64,000 bases of DNA from Deinococcus aquatilis DSM 23025. GTDB lineage: Bacteria; Deinococcota; Deinococci; Deinococcales; Deinococcaceae. The stretch's first letter is position 1. Each line of letters starts with the position of its first letter. The position numbers were made by a program, and so were the translations under genes. Under the pieces are notes generated by a model that had not been told where the DNA came from, searched no databases, and worked only from the letters and a program-made list of their open reading frames with translations. The stretch is taken from contig NZ_KB899700.1 in NCBI RefSeq assembly GCF_000378445.1, forward strand, positions 1 to 64,000, written 5' to 3'. Shown piece by piece: positions 1-9,580 of the stretch.

Positions 1-6
1 AAAGAA

Positions 7-27
7 AGGCTCGCCGTCAGCGAGCCT
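7..27 (-). terminator. Hairpin terminator reading leftwards
   Basis: An 8-bp perfect stem (AGGCTCGC / GCGAGCCT) closes a 5-base loop. Read on the minus strand it is followed by TTTCTTT, as expected for an intrinsic terminator of a leftward gene. No gene inside the window clearly uses it, so it may belong to sequence that the IS630 insertion separated from its gene. Confidence 0.45.
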
Positions 28-114
28 ATGCACGGAGATACCCTCTGGGAGGTTCTGGAGCGAACACCCTGCAGGCCGTCCAGTGAACGCCTACACCCGT
101 GGCAAGTGACCCAC

Positions 115-1298
115 TAGTACAGCGTCAACCGAATAACCTATGACTTCGGGTACGTTGAGGCATGAAGAAGCATCTGGTCAGGCTGGCAGAGGCTGAACGG
201 ACGGAACTGCGGGCGTTCACGCGCAGTGGAACACGGAGCGCACAGGCTATTACGCGGGCGCGGCTGTTACTGATGGCTGACCAACAGGGCGAATCCCGCA
301 ATGATGCCGACATCGCCAAGGCGTTGGGGATCACCGTGCATACCGTGGAGGTCACGCGCAAACGGTACGTGCAGCACGGCCTGCAGGCCGTGCTGCAGCG
401 GGCGCCACGCAAAGATAAGGGCATCCCGCAGAAAGTGGACGGGCGGGTCGAAGCCCAGCTGATCACCTTGGCCTGCAGTGAGACACCGAACGGCGAGTCC
501 AGTTGGACGCTGCAGATGCTGAGCGATGAGTTGGTCAGATTACAGCTCGTGGACAGCATCTCCCGCGAGACGGTGCGGAAAACGCTGAAAAAAATTCACT
601 CAGGCCGCATCTGAAACAGCAGTGGTGCATTCCACCCGAACAGAACGCGGCCTTCGTCTGCGCCATGGAGGACGTGCTGGACGTCTACGAGCGTCCAGTG
701 AACGCTCGCTTCCCGGTGATCTGTTTCGACGAGAAGCCCTGCCAGTTGATCCGGGACGTGCTGCAACCTGTCCAGGCTGCGCCTGGACGGCTCCAGCGCC
801 AGGACAGCGAGTACGAACGTTGTGGTACGGCCAACGTCTTTGGATGGGTCGAGCCGCTGACGGGCCGCCGCGACGCCTGGGTGACCGCGCGGCGCACGAG
901 CATCGACGACGCCCACGCTCTGAAGCGCGTGTCAGAGGCCTACCCCGATGCCGTGCAGATTGTCCTGGTGCAGGACAATCTCTCCACGCATTCCAAGGCG
1001 GCGCTGTATCACGCCTTTCCCGCCCCCGAAGCGCGGCGGCTCGCCGCGCGGTTTGACTTCCATTTCACGCCTCGGCACGGCTCCTGGCTGAACATGCAGG
1101 AACTGGAGTTCTCGGCGCTCGCTCGCCAGGCGCTTCAGGAACGGGTCGGCGATCAGGCCGCTTTGGAGAGCACTGTGGCTCACTGGATCGGCCGCCGCAC
1201 AACGGCGGCCATCCCCATCCGCTGGCAATTCACGACCCCAGACGCCCGGATCAAACTTTGCCGCCTGTACCCTAAAATGATCGGTTGACACTGTACTA
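115..1298 (+). mobile_element. IS630-family insertion sequence, apparently complete
   Basis: The ends are inverted repeats: TAGTACAGCGTCAACCGA at 115-132 and TCGGTTGACACTGTACTA at 1281-1298, matching at 17 of 18 positions. Both outer ends are TA, the dinucleotide that IS630/Tc1-type elements duplicate on insertion. The interior holds one transposase in two overlapping frames, and its stop codon lies inside the right terminal repeat. Length is about 1.18 kb, normal for IS630. Nothing visible prevents it from being active. Confidence 0.9.
162..1288 (+). CDS. IS630 transposase, made by -1 frameshift
   Basis: The first frame (162-614) gives a 150-residue helix-turn-helix N-terminal half. The second, readable from about 593 to 1288, carries the DDE catalytic half: CFDEKP, then VQDNLSTH, then LNMQELEFSALARQAL. 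The frames meet at a run of seven A at 588-594. A -1 slip there continues directly as NSLRPHLKQQWCIPPE, the expected IS630 linker, so the break is most likely programmed frameshifting and not damage. The ATG at 665 inside the second frame is probably not a start. The transposase cuts and pastes the element at TA sites. Confidence 0.88.
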
Positions 1299-1643
1299 GA
1301 GAGAATTTAGTCTGGTCGAAACAACACCGGTCAACAAGGGAGGGACAGGGTGCGTGCCTGTCCCTCCTCTTGATTCTTCCCCGTGCTTGTGCCGAGGCCG
1401 ATCCCGATATTTCTCGGCGCGGCACAGCCCACACGAACACACGGTGTTGTTCTTGCTGGCCTGTCCGCGGGCGGCGTACACCCAGCCCCAGATCGGATTG
1501 AGGGACCGCTCCCCCACGTAGGCGTACCGCAGTCTGCGGCGAATGATGCGCTGGCGATGATGACGGACATGCTCACGTGAAGGGCGGTTCCGGATGGATT
1601 CACCCCGCGCGTCGCGGGTGAATGTGGGCGGGTCAGACCCCGG
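1296..1643 (-). pseudogene. Remnant of a small Cys-motif protein (SCGLCRAEK)
   Basis: The minus frame is open from 1643 to the stop at 1296-1298, inside the IS630 end. Its conserved-looking core reads RQRIIRRRLRYAYVGE, later NTVCSCGLCRAEKYRDRPRH. A C-x-C-x-x-C-[KR] motif near the C-terminus, in a basic protein of about 80 residues, recalls a widespread family of small hypothetical proteins known to me only by pattern. There is no good start: the only in-frame candidate, GTG at 1517, lies inside the conserved stretch. The tail continues through a terminator-like hairpin into the IS. I call it a degraded copy. Function unknown. Confidence 0.4.
1339..1367. terminator. Strong hairpin beside IS630, probable bidirectional terminator
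   Basis: An 11-bp perfect stem (1339-1349 with 1357-1367, GGAGGGACAGG / CCTGTCCCTCC) closes a 7-base loop. The plus side continues TCTTGATTCTTCC, moderately T-rich. It lies just after the conserved part of the minus-strand Cys-motif reading frame, so it probably terminated that gene before the IS630 landed next to it. Confidence 0.5.
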
Positions 1644-1943
1644 TCAAGGGGCCGTTCAGGCTGCCCGCCCGCGACGCGTGGAGCGCCGCTCGGTCATGAA
1701 CTGAGCCATGAGGGCAGCATACGCCGAAACTCAGGCGGGTGATGACCATTTTCTGCCGAAAATGCATCGCCTGTTGCGCCTTTCAATGTCAGGAAAAGGT
1801 GATGACTCGGCACGAACAGCAGTCCCCTGCTGCCTTGGTGCTGTCGCCCTCAACGTTGAGATAAGGTATCCACCCTGAGTGCGATCACCAGTGCAGGTCA
1901 GTTTCTGCAGCACACGCAGCAGGGGGCCTTCACAGGCCCCCAA

Positions 1944-2219
1944 GTGATTCGCTTCTTTCAACATCTCTTAACGCACGTTTCAGGCGATTTCCTCGTGGTG
2001 TTGGACCACGCCAGCATTCATAAAACGAAGGCCGTGACGGCCTTCGTTGCGGGTGAAACGCGTCTGTCCTTGTCCTCTCTCCCGCCCTATAAACCAGCGC
2101 TCAATCCTATCGAGCGGGTGTGGGCCTACGTGAAGCGCAATGTTTTAGGCAACTTCTGTGCGCGAACGTTGAAGGAGCTGAAGGCCCGCCTCCGAATTGG
2201 TTGGCAGCGCGTCCGGTAG
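1944..2219 (+). pseudogene. C-terminal fragment of a second IS630-type transposase
   Basis: The 91-residue frame contains LDHASIHKTKAV and LPPYKPALNPIERVWAYVK. These are the second Asp block and final Glu block (NPIE) of an IS630-type DDE transposase. The first catalytic Asp block and the N-terminal DNA-binding part are missing upstream, and the sequence differs clearly from the element at 115-1298. It is a stranded remnant of a different IS630 subgroup. The 300 bases before it (about 1644-1943) show no convincing coding sequence. Confidence 0.75.
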
Positions 2220-2402
2220 ATCCGGTTGCCAAAACAGCTGCTTTACAGCTACCTTCCGTCGTAAACTTCAGCCAAGATCAATAAAGAGGGTAGTAACTTG
2301 TATTTGAACCGATATCAATAATAACTGACTCATTATGTTATAGAAAACTGATATATTGAGTGCGGAATATTTATCAAAGATCCTAAAAGATGGATTTGAC
2401 CC

Positions 2403-3695
2403 TCATTTAGTATAGCTATACAAGCCTACATTATAATTAGTCCCGGATAACTTATCAAAAAGCAATGAATCTATATATGACACATTCGGTTTTAATTCGT
2501 AATAGAATTCTGTCGTGTAGCTTTGGCTCTGCTGATCTACTTTCCTATAAAGTGTAATGCTCTCTGATTCTTTGCCGTAGTTAATATCCAATTTTAATTT
2601 TTCAATCTTTTTCCCTTCGGCTTTTATCTTAATATAATATCTTTTTTTCGCGTCCAGCGTTGATTCAAATGTCCATGCTGAACCATTTGATTCTGAATCT
2701 AGAAAGTCCCGAATAGGAGCCGTACGCTCATAAGCCTGATAAATGCTTGGTTTCATCTCCCTTATTTGATTAGCGTTAGTTAGTACCATTAAGGCCGTCC
2801 AGATGACCAGCTTAGGCTTTGGATCATTTGGTTTTAGGCTGGCAAAATATCCGTTGATTGAGCTACAGCAACCACCTCCGTTGACACTGAGATTGATAAT
2901 AGGCGTCTTTAGCTTATCGCTGACTATTTTGTCAAAGCCAAAAAAGGGGATGCTATAGCTGTCTCCGACCATAACCACATCCGTATTGGTGTCTCCAAGG
3001 AGCGACTCTTGGGTAGTTATTGACAGGGTGTAAAACGTCCTCTGCTCTGGAGATGAAAATTTAAACCCACATCTTTTGTTAAGATTTTCTGCAATTGAAC
3101 CTGTATAGTCAGTGATAGATCTCTTCAAATCAGTTTGGGCATTTCTCTGAATCTCAAAACCTCTTTCATCTACAAGCTTCTCGATACTGTTGGCTACAGA
3201 TTCCATGGCCAATCCAGTCCAGTGATGGTCGCGTTTAGCAAAAAAGTCGTACTTTCCTATAGATGATTTCGCTAGGGAAGCTATATCAATTGCATAGAAG
3301 CCATGTAAATTTAAATTATCCAGTTGAAGTTTATAGTTTTTTGCGGCCCTATCTGGACTGTATAGAGCTGTAACAGGGTTGTTCCTGTCGTTAACATAGA
3401 TTTCAGCTTGGTACGGAATTGGGAGAGCAATAATTTTCAAATTATATTTGTTTATAAGGATTTGCATTTCTTTCATATATGCTCGATCTTGTTCTGATAT
3501 TCCCCAATAGTATTCAAATCCAGATTTAACCAATAGGCGGTCGCCCAAACTGGTTATATAGTTACTGTCCTCAAAGTTACTTACCGATTCACATAGTTTT
3601 GGGGTTTCATCAGGAGCAGCTGATGCGTGCTGGACTACCGCCGGGATAGCCAAAAATGGTAAGGCCAAAAGTATATAAGGTCTTCTTATAGGCAT
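2403..3695 (-). CDS. AlgX-like polysaccharide O-acetyltransferase
   Basis: 430 residues with an N-terminal signal peptide (cleavage near ASA-AP, residue 26). The SGNH-hydrolase-like fold of AlgX/AlgJ is indicated by FFAKRDHHWTGLAM (catalytic Asp-His pair, about residue 154) and VMVGDSYSIPFFG (Ser block, about residue 242). About 110 residues after the catalytic domain could be a carbohydrate-binding module as in AlgX. In alginate makers AlgX transfers acetyl to the polymer in the periplasm. It is last in the operon, 28 bases after algJ, with AGGAGC as ribosome site. It is much more AT-rich than the algJ and algI genes beside it. Confidence 0.72.
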   Translation of the reverse strand: MPIRRPYILLALPFLAIPAVVQHASAAPDETPKLCESVSNFEDSNYITSLGDRLLVKSGFEYYWGISEQDRAYMKEMQILINKYNLKIIALPIPYQAEIYVNDRNNPVTALYSPDRAAKNYKLQLDNLNLHGFYAIDIASLAKSSIGKYDFFAKRDHHWTGLAMESVANSIEKLVDERGFEIQRNAQTDLKRSITDYTGSIAENLNKRCGFKFSSPEQRTFYTLSITTQESLLGDTNTDVVMVGDSYSIPFFGFDKIVSDKLKTPIINLSVNGGGCCSSINGYFASLKPNDPKPKLVIWTALMVLTNANQIREMKPSIYQAYERTAPIRDFLDSESNGSAWTFESTLDAKKRYYIKIKAEGKKIEKLKLDINYGKESESITLYRKVDQQSQSYTTEFYYELKPNVSYIDSLLFDKLSGTNYNVGLYSYTK

Positions 3696-3723
3696 AGACG
3701 CTCCTAAAAAGGAAAGATCGCAC

Positions 3724-4824
3724 TTAATGTGAAGAGGCGTAAGAACGAGAGAGGAACCGTTCTGGAAATTCCCAGATCACGACCTGTGGTGGATTGTTTT
3801 TACGGTCTTCACCAGTCAGGTATTCACGCATGGGTACGAGGGGGCCTTTGCCTTCTTGCGCGGCGTTGAGCACTTGGGTACCCAAGGCTCGTGAGAGCGC
3901 CTCGGCAAAATGCCACACGTTGTCCTTGCTTTCGGCACTGTAGCTGGTTCCCACCAACGTGACAGCCAAAATTTCGTCACCCAACAGCCCGCCTTCGCCC
4001 TCGTCGGTGCGGGTGTACTCCAATTCCTGAACCTCGTCCGGCACTGGGCCAAGCACATAACGGAGGAGATCGCCGCTGCGTGCGGTAGCTGCTTTGGCCT
4101 CCACTGCATATTGGGCAGGCGGCAAATCGGGAACCAAGTCTCTGATAGCCGGAGCCAATGTTTGGGCTGCCACCATCGCCCCATATGGCGTCCAGTGCGT
4201 ATCTGTACGGAAGAACAGGTCTCCGGCGTCTTTCTGCTTCTCGGCCTGAAAACTGGCGAGCAGGTCGGGTACGGCAATGCCCGCTTGAGTCAGTGCTGCT
4301 TGGAAAGAAGCGTAAACATTGGCCTTCTGGCTAGGCACGTGGGCAGACAAGAATTCGGGATACAGGCGGGTTTTGGCCGGAATCAACGCAACCACCAACT
4401 TCGCTCCGTCTTTGGCAAGCTCGGCTCGAACCTGCTGAACGTACTTCACTTTGGCAGCCATCTCTGCGGCGTCGTTTGGCCCACTCTGGTACTCCTCACT
4501 GGTGAACAGCCAACCGTCTTCGCCGACCAGTGCGCCGTCACGGGCTTCCCCGAACAGGCGATAGTTCAGGCTGCCCCACAGACTCACGCTGGGATCTCGC
4601 CAGGGCACCTTGGCATCCAGACCCTTTTCCCAAGTCAGTTGCCAGGTGCCGGTGATCAGGTCTTTTCCTGTGACCCGCTCCCGAAAGCCCGGACTGGTCA
4701 GGGTTCCGACGGCTCCAAGACCCACCACACTTAACAGGAAGGCGGCGGGCAACCAATGCAACAGGCGGGGCGCGGCGGGGTTGTTGATGTTCGGTTTGAT
4801 CGTGTCCTGGGCAAATTCAGTCAT
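3724..4824 (-). CDS. AlgJ-like O-acetyltransferase, membrane-anchored
   Basis: 366 residues. One hydrophobic segment (about residues 22-42) anchors an extracytoplasmic SGNH-like domain. Key blocks are LFFRTDTHWTPYGAM (Asp-His, near residue 200) and VTLVGTSYSAES (Ser block, near residue 290), the AlgJ/AlgX signature. It should work with the MBOAT channel protein encoded just upstream, passing acetyl groups to a secreted polymer. The ATG lies 7 bases after the algI stop, with GAGGT in front, so the two are translationally linked. GC-rich, unlike the next gene. Confidence 0.75.
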   Translation of the reverse strand: MTEFAQDTIKPNINNPAAPRLLHWLPAAFLLSVVGLGAVGTLTSPGFRERVTGKDLITGTWQLTWEKGLDAKVPWRDPSVSLWGSLNYRLFGEARDGALVGEDGWLFTSEEYQSGPNDAAEMAAKVKYVQQVRAELAKDGAKLVVALIPAKTRLYPEFLSAHVPSQKANVYASFQAALTQAGIAVPDLLASFQAEKQKDAGDLFFRTDTHWTPYGAMVAAQTLAPAIRDLVPDLPPAQYAVEAKAATARSGDLLRYVLGPVPDEVQELEYTRTDEGEGGLLGDEILAVTLVGTSYSAESKDNVWHFAEALSRALGTQVLNAAQEGKGPLVPMREYLTGEDRKNNPPQVVIWEFPERFLSRSYASSH

Positions 4825-4831
4825 GCAAACC

Positions 4832-6253
4832 TCAGAACTGGAAGTAGAGGAAGGGGGTATAGCTTTGCGCCGATAATTTCAAGATGGCGACCACGAACAG
4901 CGGCAACAGCACCACCGTCGCAGCCACCGCCAGACGGGGACGCAAGAGCTTGCTGCCCACATCCCCAACCCGGTGGCCCCACACAGGCGCGGCGTACACC
5001 AACACACCGCCCAGCAGCATCGTGACCAGCACGCTCGGTTTGACCTGCCAGGCCAACGTATCGCTCAGTCCCACGCCGTTCAGACCCAGCATGCCCCGGT
5101 ACATCCGGAAGGCGTCCGGCACGTTGTCTGCCCGGAACATCACCCAGCCCACCATCACCAGCAAGAGCGTGCCCGGAATGGTCAACCACGCTGGGCTGGG
5201 TTTCCATAGATTGGCCTCTTTCATCCGGCGCTCGATGGCGAGGATGCTGCCGTGCCACACGCCCCACAGCACGAATGTCCAGTTGGCCCCATGCCACAAC
5301 CCGCCCAGCACCATCGTCAGCCACAGGTTCAGGTACGTCCGGGCGCGACCATGCCGGTTGCCCCCCAAGCTGATGTAGAGGTACTCGCGCAGCCAACTGC
5401 TCAGGCTCATATGCCATCTGCGCCAGAATTCGGTAATCGAGCGGCTGATGTACGGATGGTTGAAGTTCTCGGGGAACTTGAAGCCCATCATGGCCGCCAA
5501 GCCAATCGCCATATCGCTGTATCCACTGAAGTCGAAATACAGTTGCAAGGTATAGGCCAAGGCTCCCAACCACGCATCACCCATCGTCGGGCTGGGCTGG
5601 TTAAAGCTGGCGGTGACGAGTGGAGCGATGGTATCGGCAATCAAGACCTTTTTGGCGAAGCCGGTCATGAAGCGGGTGGCGCCGTAGCTGAACTTTTCCA
5701 GCGTATGGGTGCGGGTACGGAACTGGTCGGCCAGCAGGTTGTATTTCAGGACCGGGCCTGCGATCAGGTGCGGAAACAGGGCGATGAAGGCGGCGAAATC
5801 CAGCAGCTTGTGGGTGGGGGGTTCTTCGCGGCGGTAGACATCCACGATGTAGCTGATGGCATGGAAGATAAAAAAGCTCAGGCCGATGGGCAACAGGATG
5901 GGTGTCCAACTGAAGGCCTGTAGGCCAAGGCTGGTCGTCAGGGCATTGAAGCTGTCGATGCCGAAGTTGGCGTATTTGAAATAGCCCAGGGCAGCGAGGT
6001 TGAGGACGAGGGCCGAGGTCAGGGTCCAGCGCCGTCGGGGGCCGTCCGGCTGTTTATCCAGTACCAGGCCGTAAACGTAAGCCGCGCCAGTGATGGCCAC
6101 CAGCAGCCACAGGAAATCGACGCGCCACCACGAATACAGGGCGTAGCTGCCGACCAGAATCCACGCGCTCCGCCCCTTGAAAGGCAACAGGTAATAGACG
6201 ATCAGGAACAGTGGTAGAAACAAGAACAGGAAAACGTTGGAGCTGAAGACCAT
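4832..6253 (-). CDS. AlgI-like MBOAT O-acyltransferase
   Basis: 473 residues with many membrane segments, starting MVFSSNVFLFLFLPLFLI, the typical opening of the AlgI/DltB MBOAT family. The conserved catalytic His lies in GGLWHGANWTFVLWGVWHG (about residue 318). Also present are FDFSGYSDMAIGLAAMMGF and PENFNHPYISRSITEFWRRWH, characteristic of AlgI. The protein is thought to carry acetyl across the membrane for the periplasmic transferases. Length matches AlgI (about 470-520). GAGGTC precedes the ATG. It sits between algF and algJ homologues, so the role in exopolysaccharide acetylation is well supported; the polymer is not known. Confidence 0.88.
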   Translation of the reverse strand: MVFSSNVFLFLFLPLFLIVYYLLPFKGRSAWILVGSYALYSWWRVDFLWLLVAITGAAYVYGLVLDKQPDGPRRRWTLTSALVLNLAALGYFKYANFGIDSFNALTTSLGLQAFSWTPILLPIGLSFFIFHAISYIVDVYRREEPPTHKLLDFAAFIALFPHLIAGPVLKYNLLADQFRTRTHTLEKFSYGATRFMTGFAKKVLIADTIAPLVTASFNQPSPTMGDAWLGALAYTLQLYFDFSGYSDMAIGLAAMMGFKFPENFNHPYISRSITEFWRRWHMSLSSWLREYLYISLGGNRHGRARTYLNLWLTMVLGGLWHGANWTFVLWGVWHGSILAIERRMKEANLWKPSPAWLTIPGTLLLVMVGWVMFRADNVPDAFRMYRGMLGLNGVGLSDTLAWQVKPSVLVTMLLGGVLVYAAPVWGHRVGDVGSKLLRPRLAVAATVVLLPLFVVAILKLSAQSYTPFLYFQF

Positions 6254-6281
6254 ATATGACCTCTATCTAAGCGAGACAGCG

Positions 6282-6893
6282 CTACTTAGCAGTGGTATTG
6301 ACCGTCAAGCTTGAGCCTGCATCGGTAATAACAATGCTGTAAGCTTTGCCGCGTTCCAACGACACGCCCTTAAAATTAGTCAGCATTTTGTTTCCATTGA
6401 AGGCAGCTAAATCTACAGTGATCCCATTCACCGCTCGAGAGCCACTCTCTCCTGCTGGTATTTTTGTAACAATCGCCAATTGACCATCGGCAGTCTTTAA
6501 ATCTAAGCCTGGAAAGCTGCTCATATTGTAGACAATCAAGAGGGCTTTCGCACGATTGTCATGGCTGACGTCGGTTATCATTTTGAAGGCTCTCCCGTTC
6601 CATATTGCTGAATAGAACTTACCTTCGTTAATAGAAAAAGTAGCGCTGGACTTTTTCGATGAAACAAGAATATTACCTCTTGGTATCACTAGATAATCTC
6701 CTACCCCAAATTTCGGCACACTGATTACTTTATTTGAGATTGTAGCATCGACTGTTACTGCTGTAGCGTTGAGAACGCGGACAAAAGCACTGTTTGCTGG
6801 CGGAGCAGGTGCATAGAGTGAATCTAATCCTTGAGCTGCTGAGGTAGTCATTGCCATCAACACGAAAACAAATCCCATTTTTCTCATTTTCAC
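6282..6893 (-). CDS. AlgF-like alginate acetylation accessory protein
   Basis: 203 residues with a signal peptide (cleavage near AAQG, about residue 21). The segment LYAPAPPANSAFVRVLNA just after it matches the opening of mature AlgF, a periplasmic adaptor for polymer acetylation. The rest is predicted beta-rich, with a repeat-like pattern (VPKFGVGDYLVIPRG, ITKIPAG-like turns). AAGGAAG lies before the ATG. It is the second gene of the operon, 72 bases after the beta-helix gene and 28 bases before algI. The gene is AT-rich like its upstream neighbour. Family call rests mainly on the N-terminal block and the context. Confidence 0.68.
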   Translation of the reverse strand: MKMRKMGFVFVLMAMTTSAAQGLDSLYAPAPPANSAFVRVLNATAVTVDATISNKVISVPKFGVGDYLVIPRGNILVSSKKSSATFSINEGKFYSAIWNGRAFKMITDVSHDNRAKALLIVYNMSSFPGLDLKTADGQLAIVTKIPAGESGSRAVNGITVDLAAFNGNKMLTNFKGVSLERGKAYSIVITDAGSSLTVNTTAK

Positions 6894-6965
6894 ACTTCCT
6901 TATGTTAGTTTCCCCTATAGAGGTGGTTAAAGCGGTTGCATCTGAAAATTCACACTATCGTCGTT

Positions 6966-8366
6966 TTATTCTGAAGAGTCTCGGTAAGGAAACAGCGTAT
7001 AGGTGGTAGGCATAGTTGAAGTCGATGAACCAATTTTAACTTTATGCACAAGCACTTTGCTGAGCCACAGCTCGTATTCCTTCCTTTCCATGTCCATTGT
7101 CGCTTGCCCTCCATCAATGTTATGGCTACAAGTCATTCCTTCATCTTTACAGCTGGGTGTCCACCAAGGCTGATTGAAGTACAAACTACCATCTCCCTTT
7201 AAATTCGTTACAGCAAAATAATTGTCCCTCAAAATATTTCCGTAGAAAGTAGGAGGCTTAAATTTCATCTGGTTATTTGAGTCCCATATAATCGATCCCG
7301 CAGTTAAGTTATCGGCAATGATGCGCCCGTCAGGTAGACGCCCACTAAAAACTACTCTGTTATTGTATATTTGGTTGTCAATGCCGCCAGTGATACTTAG
7401 ACTATGGTTTGAAGCATTCACTACTTGATTATTATAGACACGTATATGTCCAGCCTCACTCGGATTCTTTGTCACTCCATCACCGAGTAAAATACCCCCG
7501 CCCGAGTAGTCTTTATCCCGCCAAGGTTGAGCGTTGTATGCCCCTTGAATATAATTGTTATGGATAAGAATTGGACTTTCAGGTATACCACTACTGACGT
7601 ACATGTTAATATTCTCTTCTGTTAAACTTTTACCAGGCTCGTTTATGATCTGATTCCAAGCAATCTCAGCTTGAGGAATGCGCTGCACATGATTAAAAAA
7701 TATGGTCTGTGTAATCTTTCGCTTATCGGTAAATCCACCCTCTCCATCGCTTCTACGTCCATCGGTATTGAGAATATAATTTCTCAGAATGCGAACACCT
7801 TCGTATTTTCTAGGGTCGCCTCTGTACTCTCTGATATAGATACCAGATGTGCCCTCTATATAATTATTCTCGATAATAATGTTCTTGAATTCTTCTAGAT
7901 TGGCAAATTTGCCTACTATTTGGCCAGCAACGTTGGGATTAAGCCCATAGCCGTTAACATTGCGTATTGTTACTCGACTTCCAAAGCCACTAATCAAGTT
8001 TCCACGCCCACGTAGATTCGAGTTTTCGATGATGACCGGTTCGTTGGTCCGAATGTCAATTACGGGTACTTTTGGATTTTGACTCTCCCAATTCCCGCTA
8101 TATGATCCTCCTTGCCTAATAATTAGTGGCCCGTTATAGCTAACCGATTCATCACTTAAAACATCATATGTTTGGGGTGGAGGAGTAAGTTGATAGTTGA
8201 TATTACGTCTCGCATACTGACTAGATGAGGAAGTAGTGGAAAGACTATAAGAGACGGTGCTGTTTGTTAATTGGATGCTATCAAATGCTCGACCCTGGCT
8301 AGTTGTGCCCTGTGCAACGACGTAATTCGCTGTCAAAACAAGGGACAAAAGAAGTAGCTGTTTCAC
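6966..8366 (-). CDS. Exported parallel beta-helix protein, possible AlgG-type epimerase or lyase
   Basis: 466 residues with a signal peptide (to about AQG, residue 20). Residues 110-370 are a run of beta-helix turns rich in N-x-I and NN-Y patterns (IIIENNYIEGTSGIYI, ILIHNNYIQGAYN, IRVYNNQVVN, NQIYNNRVV), the right-handed parallel fold of polysaccharide lyases and C5-epimerases such as AlgG. Start is GTG at 8366 with AAAGGATG before it. As first gene of the acetylation operon it may modify or trim the same polymer. I see no diagnostic AlgG catalytic motif, so epimerase versus lyase is open. Confidence 0.65.
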   Translation of the reverse strand: MKQLLLLSLVLTANYVVAQGTTSQGRAFDSIQLTNSTVSYSLSTTSSSSQYARRNINYQLTPPPQTYDVLSDESVSYNGPLIIRQGGSYSGNWESQNPKVPVIDIRTNEPVIIENSNLRGRGNLISGFGSRVTIRNVNGYGLNPNVAGQIVGKFANLEEFKNIIIENNYIEGTSGIYIREYRGDPRKYEGVRILRNYILNTDGRRSDGEGGFTDKRKITQTIFFNHVQRIPQAEIAWNQIINEPGKSLTEENINMYVSSGIPESPILIHNNYIQGAYNAQPWRDKDYSGGGILLGDGVTKNPSEAGHIRVYNNQVVNASNHSLSITGGIDNQIYNNRVVFSGRLPDGRIIADNLTAGSIIWDSNNQMKFKPPTFYGNILRDNYFAVTNLKGDGSLYFNQPWWTPSCKDEGMTCSHNIDGGQATMDMERKEYELWLSKVLVHKVKIGSSTSTMPTTYTLFPYRDSSE

Positions 8367-8449
8367 GACGACACATCCTTTACTTGGTCTGGAGAAGATA
8401 GCGGCAAGTGTGCGCTGGCTGGCGTTACAGAAGCGTTAAGGAACCCCGT

Positions 8450-8990
<541 letters not shown>

Positions 8991-8999
8991 ACGGGTGCA

Positions 9000-9580
9000 A
9001 GCTAGGGAATAAACACCCAGCAACTCATTCCTGAACCGTTGGAGCAGTATTGACAGCTGTTCGACGCGGTGTTTACGCGTCCACACAGCGAGCGACGTTT
9101 CAAACGTATCTGCGAGGTCTTCTCTTGGGAACGGAACGTCACAAAACGGCGACGGGCCAAATGGGCAAGAATGACACCGAGGAGCAGGAAGAGGAGAAGA
9201 CGGTCAAGCCGTGCTAGAACGTGAGCATCCAGTAGAGTGAAAGGACGCACCCCGAGAACTTGAGCCACGTGCAGCCAGTCTGCACGTCTCAACGTCTCGT
9301 AACTCTTACCGTAGGGTCATGAAGCAGAGAGCCGAGGCGCGAGAACGCACCTAGTGTTCATGAGTCTGAGAGAACATTTGACTTCGGTAAGAACAGGCGT
9401 TCAGCGCTTCCCGTTAGAGTGATGCTTAGCCGGCAGAGGACAGCAAGGAGCTTGAGCCTCAGAACGCTCTTCACTGACCTTCGGCGCGCAGGTTGCCTCA
9501 CATGCAGTCTCCAGTGAACAAAGACAGATTCTCCCAGCAGCCCTAAGCGCACTCATCTGTTTGTTTCCGGTCACCTCTTT
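9000..9580. other. Degenerate sequence between two insertion sequences
   Basis: No intact gene is convincing here. A minus frame at 9002-9292 contains LLDAHVLARLDRLLLFLLLG, which could be the C-terminal hydrophobic part of an IS4-type transposase, but nothing catalytic is visible. A short minus frame at 9358-9552 has no recognisable feature. The stretch looks like layered transposon debris. Confidence 0.35.

Noticed and set aside
1644..1720. GC-rich inverted segments near 1611-1674 (GTCGCGGG / CCCGCGAC)
   Set aside because: They could pair, but the loop is about 50 bases and there is no flanking gene or T-tract to give it meaning.
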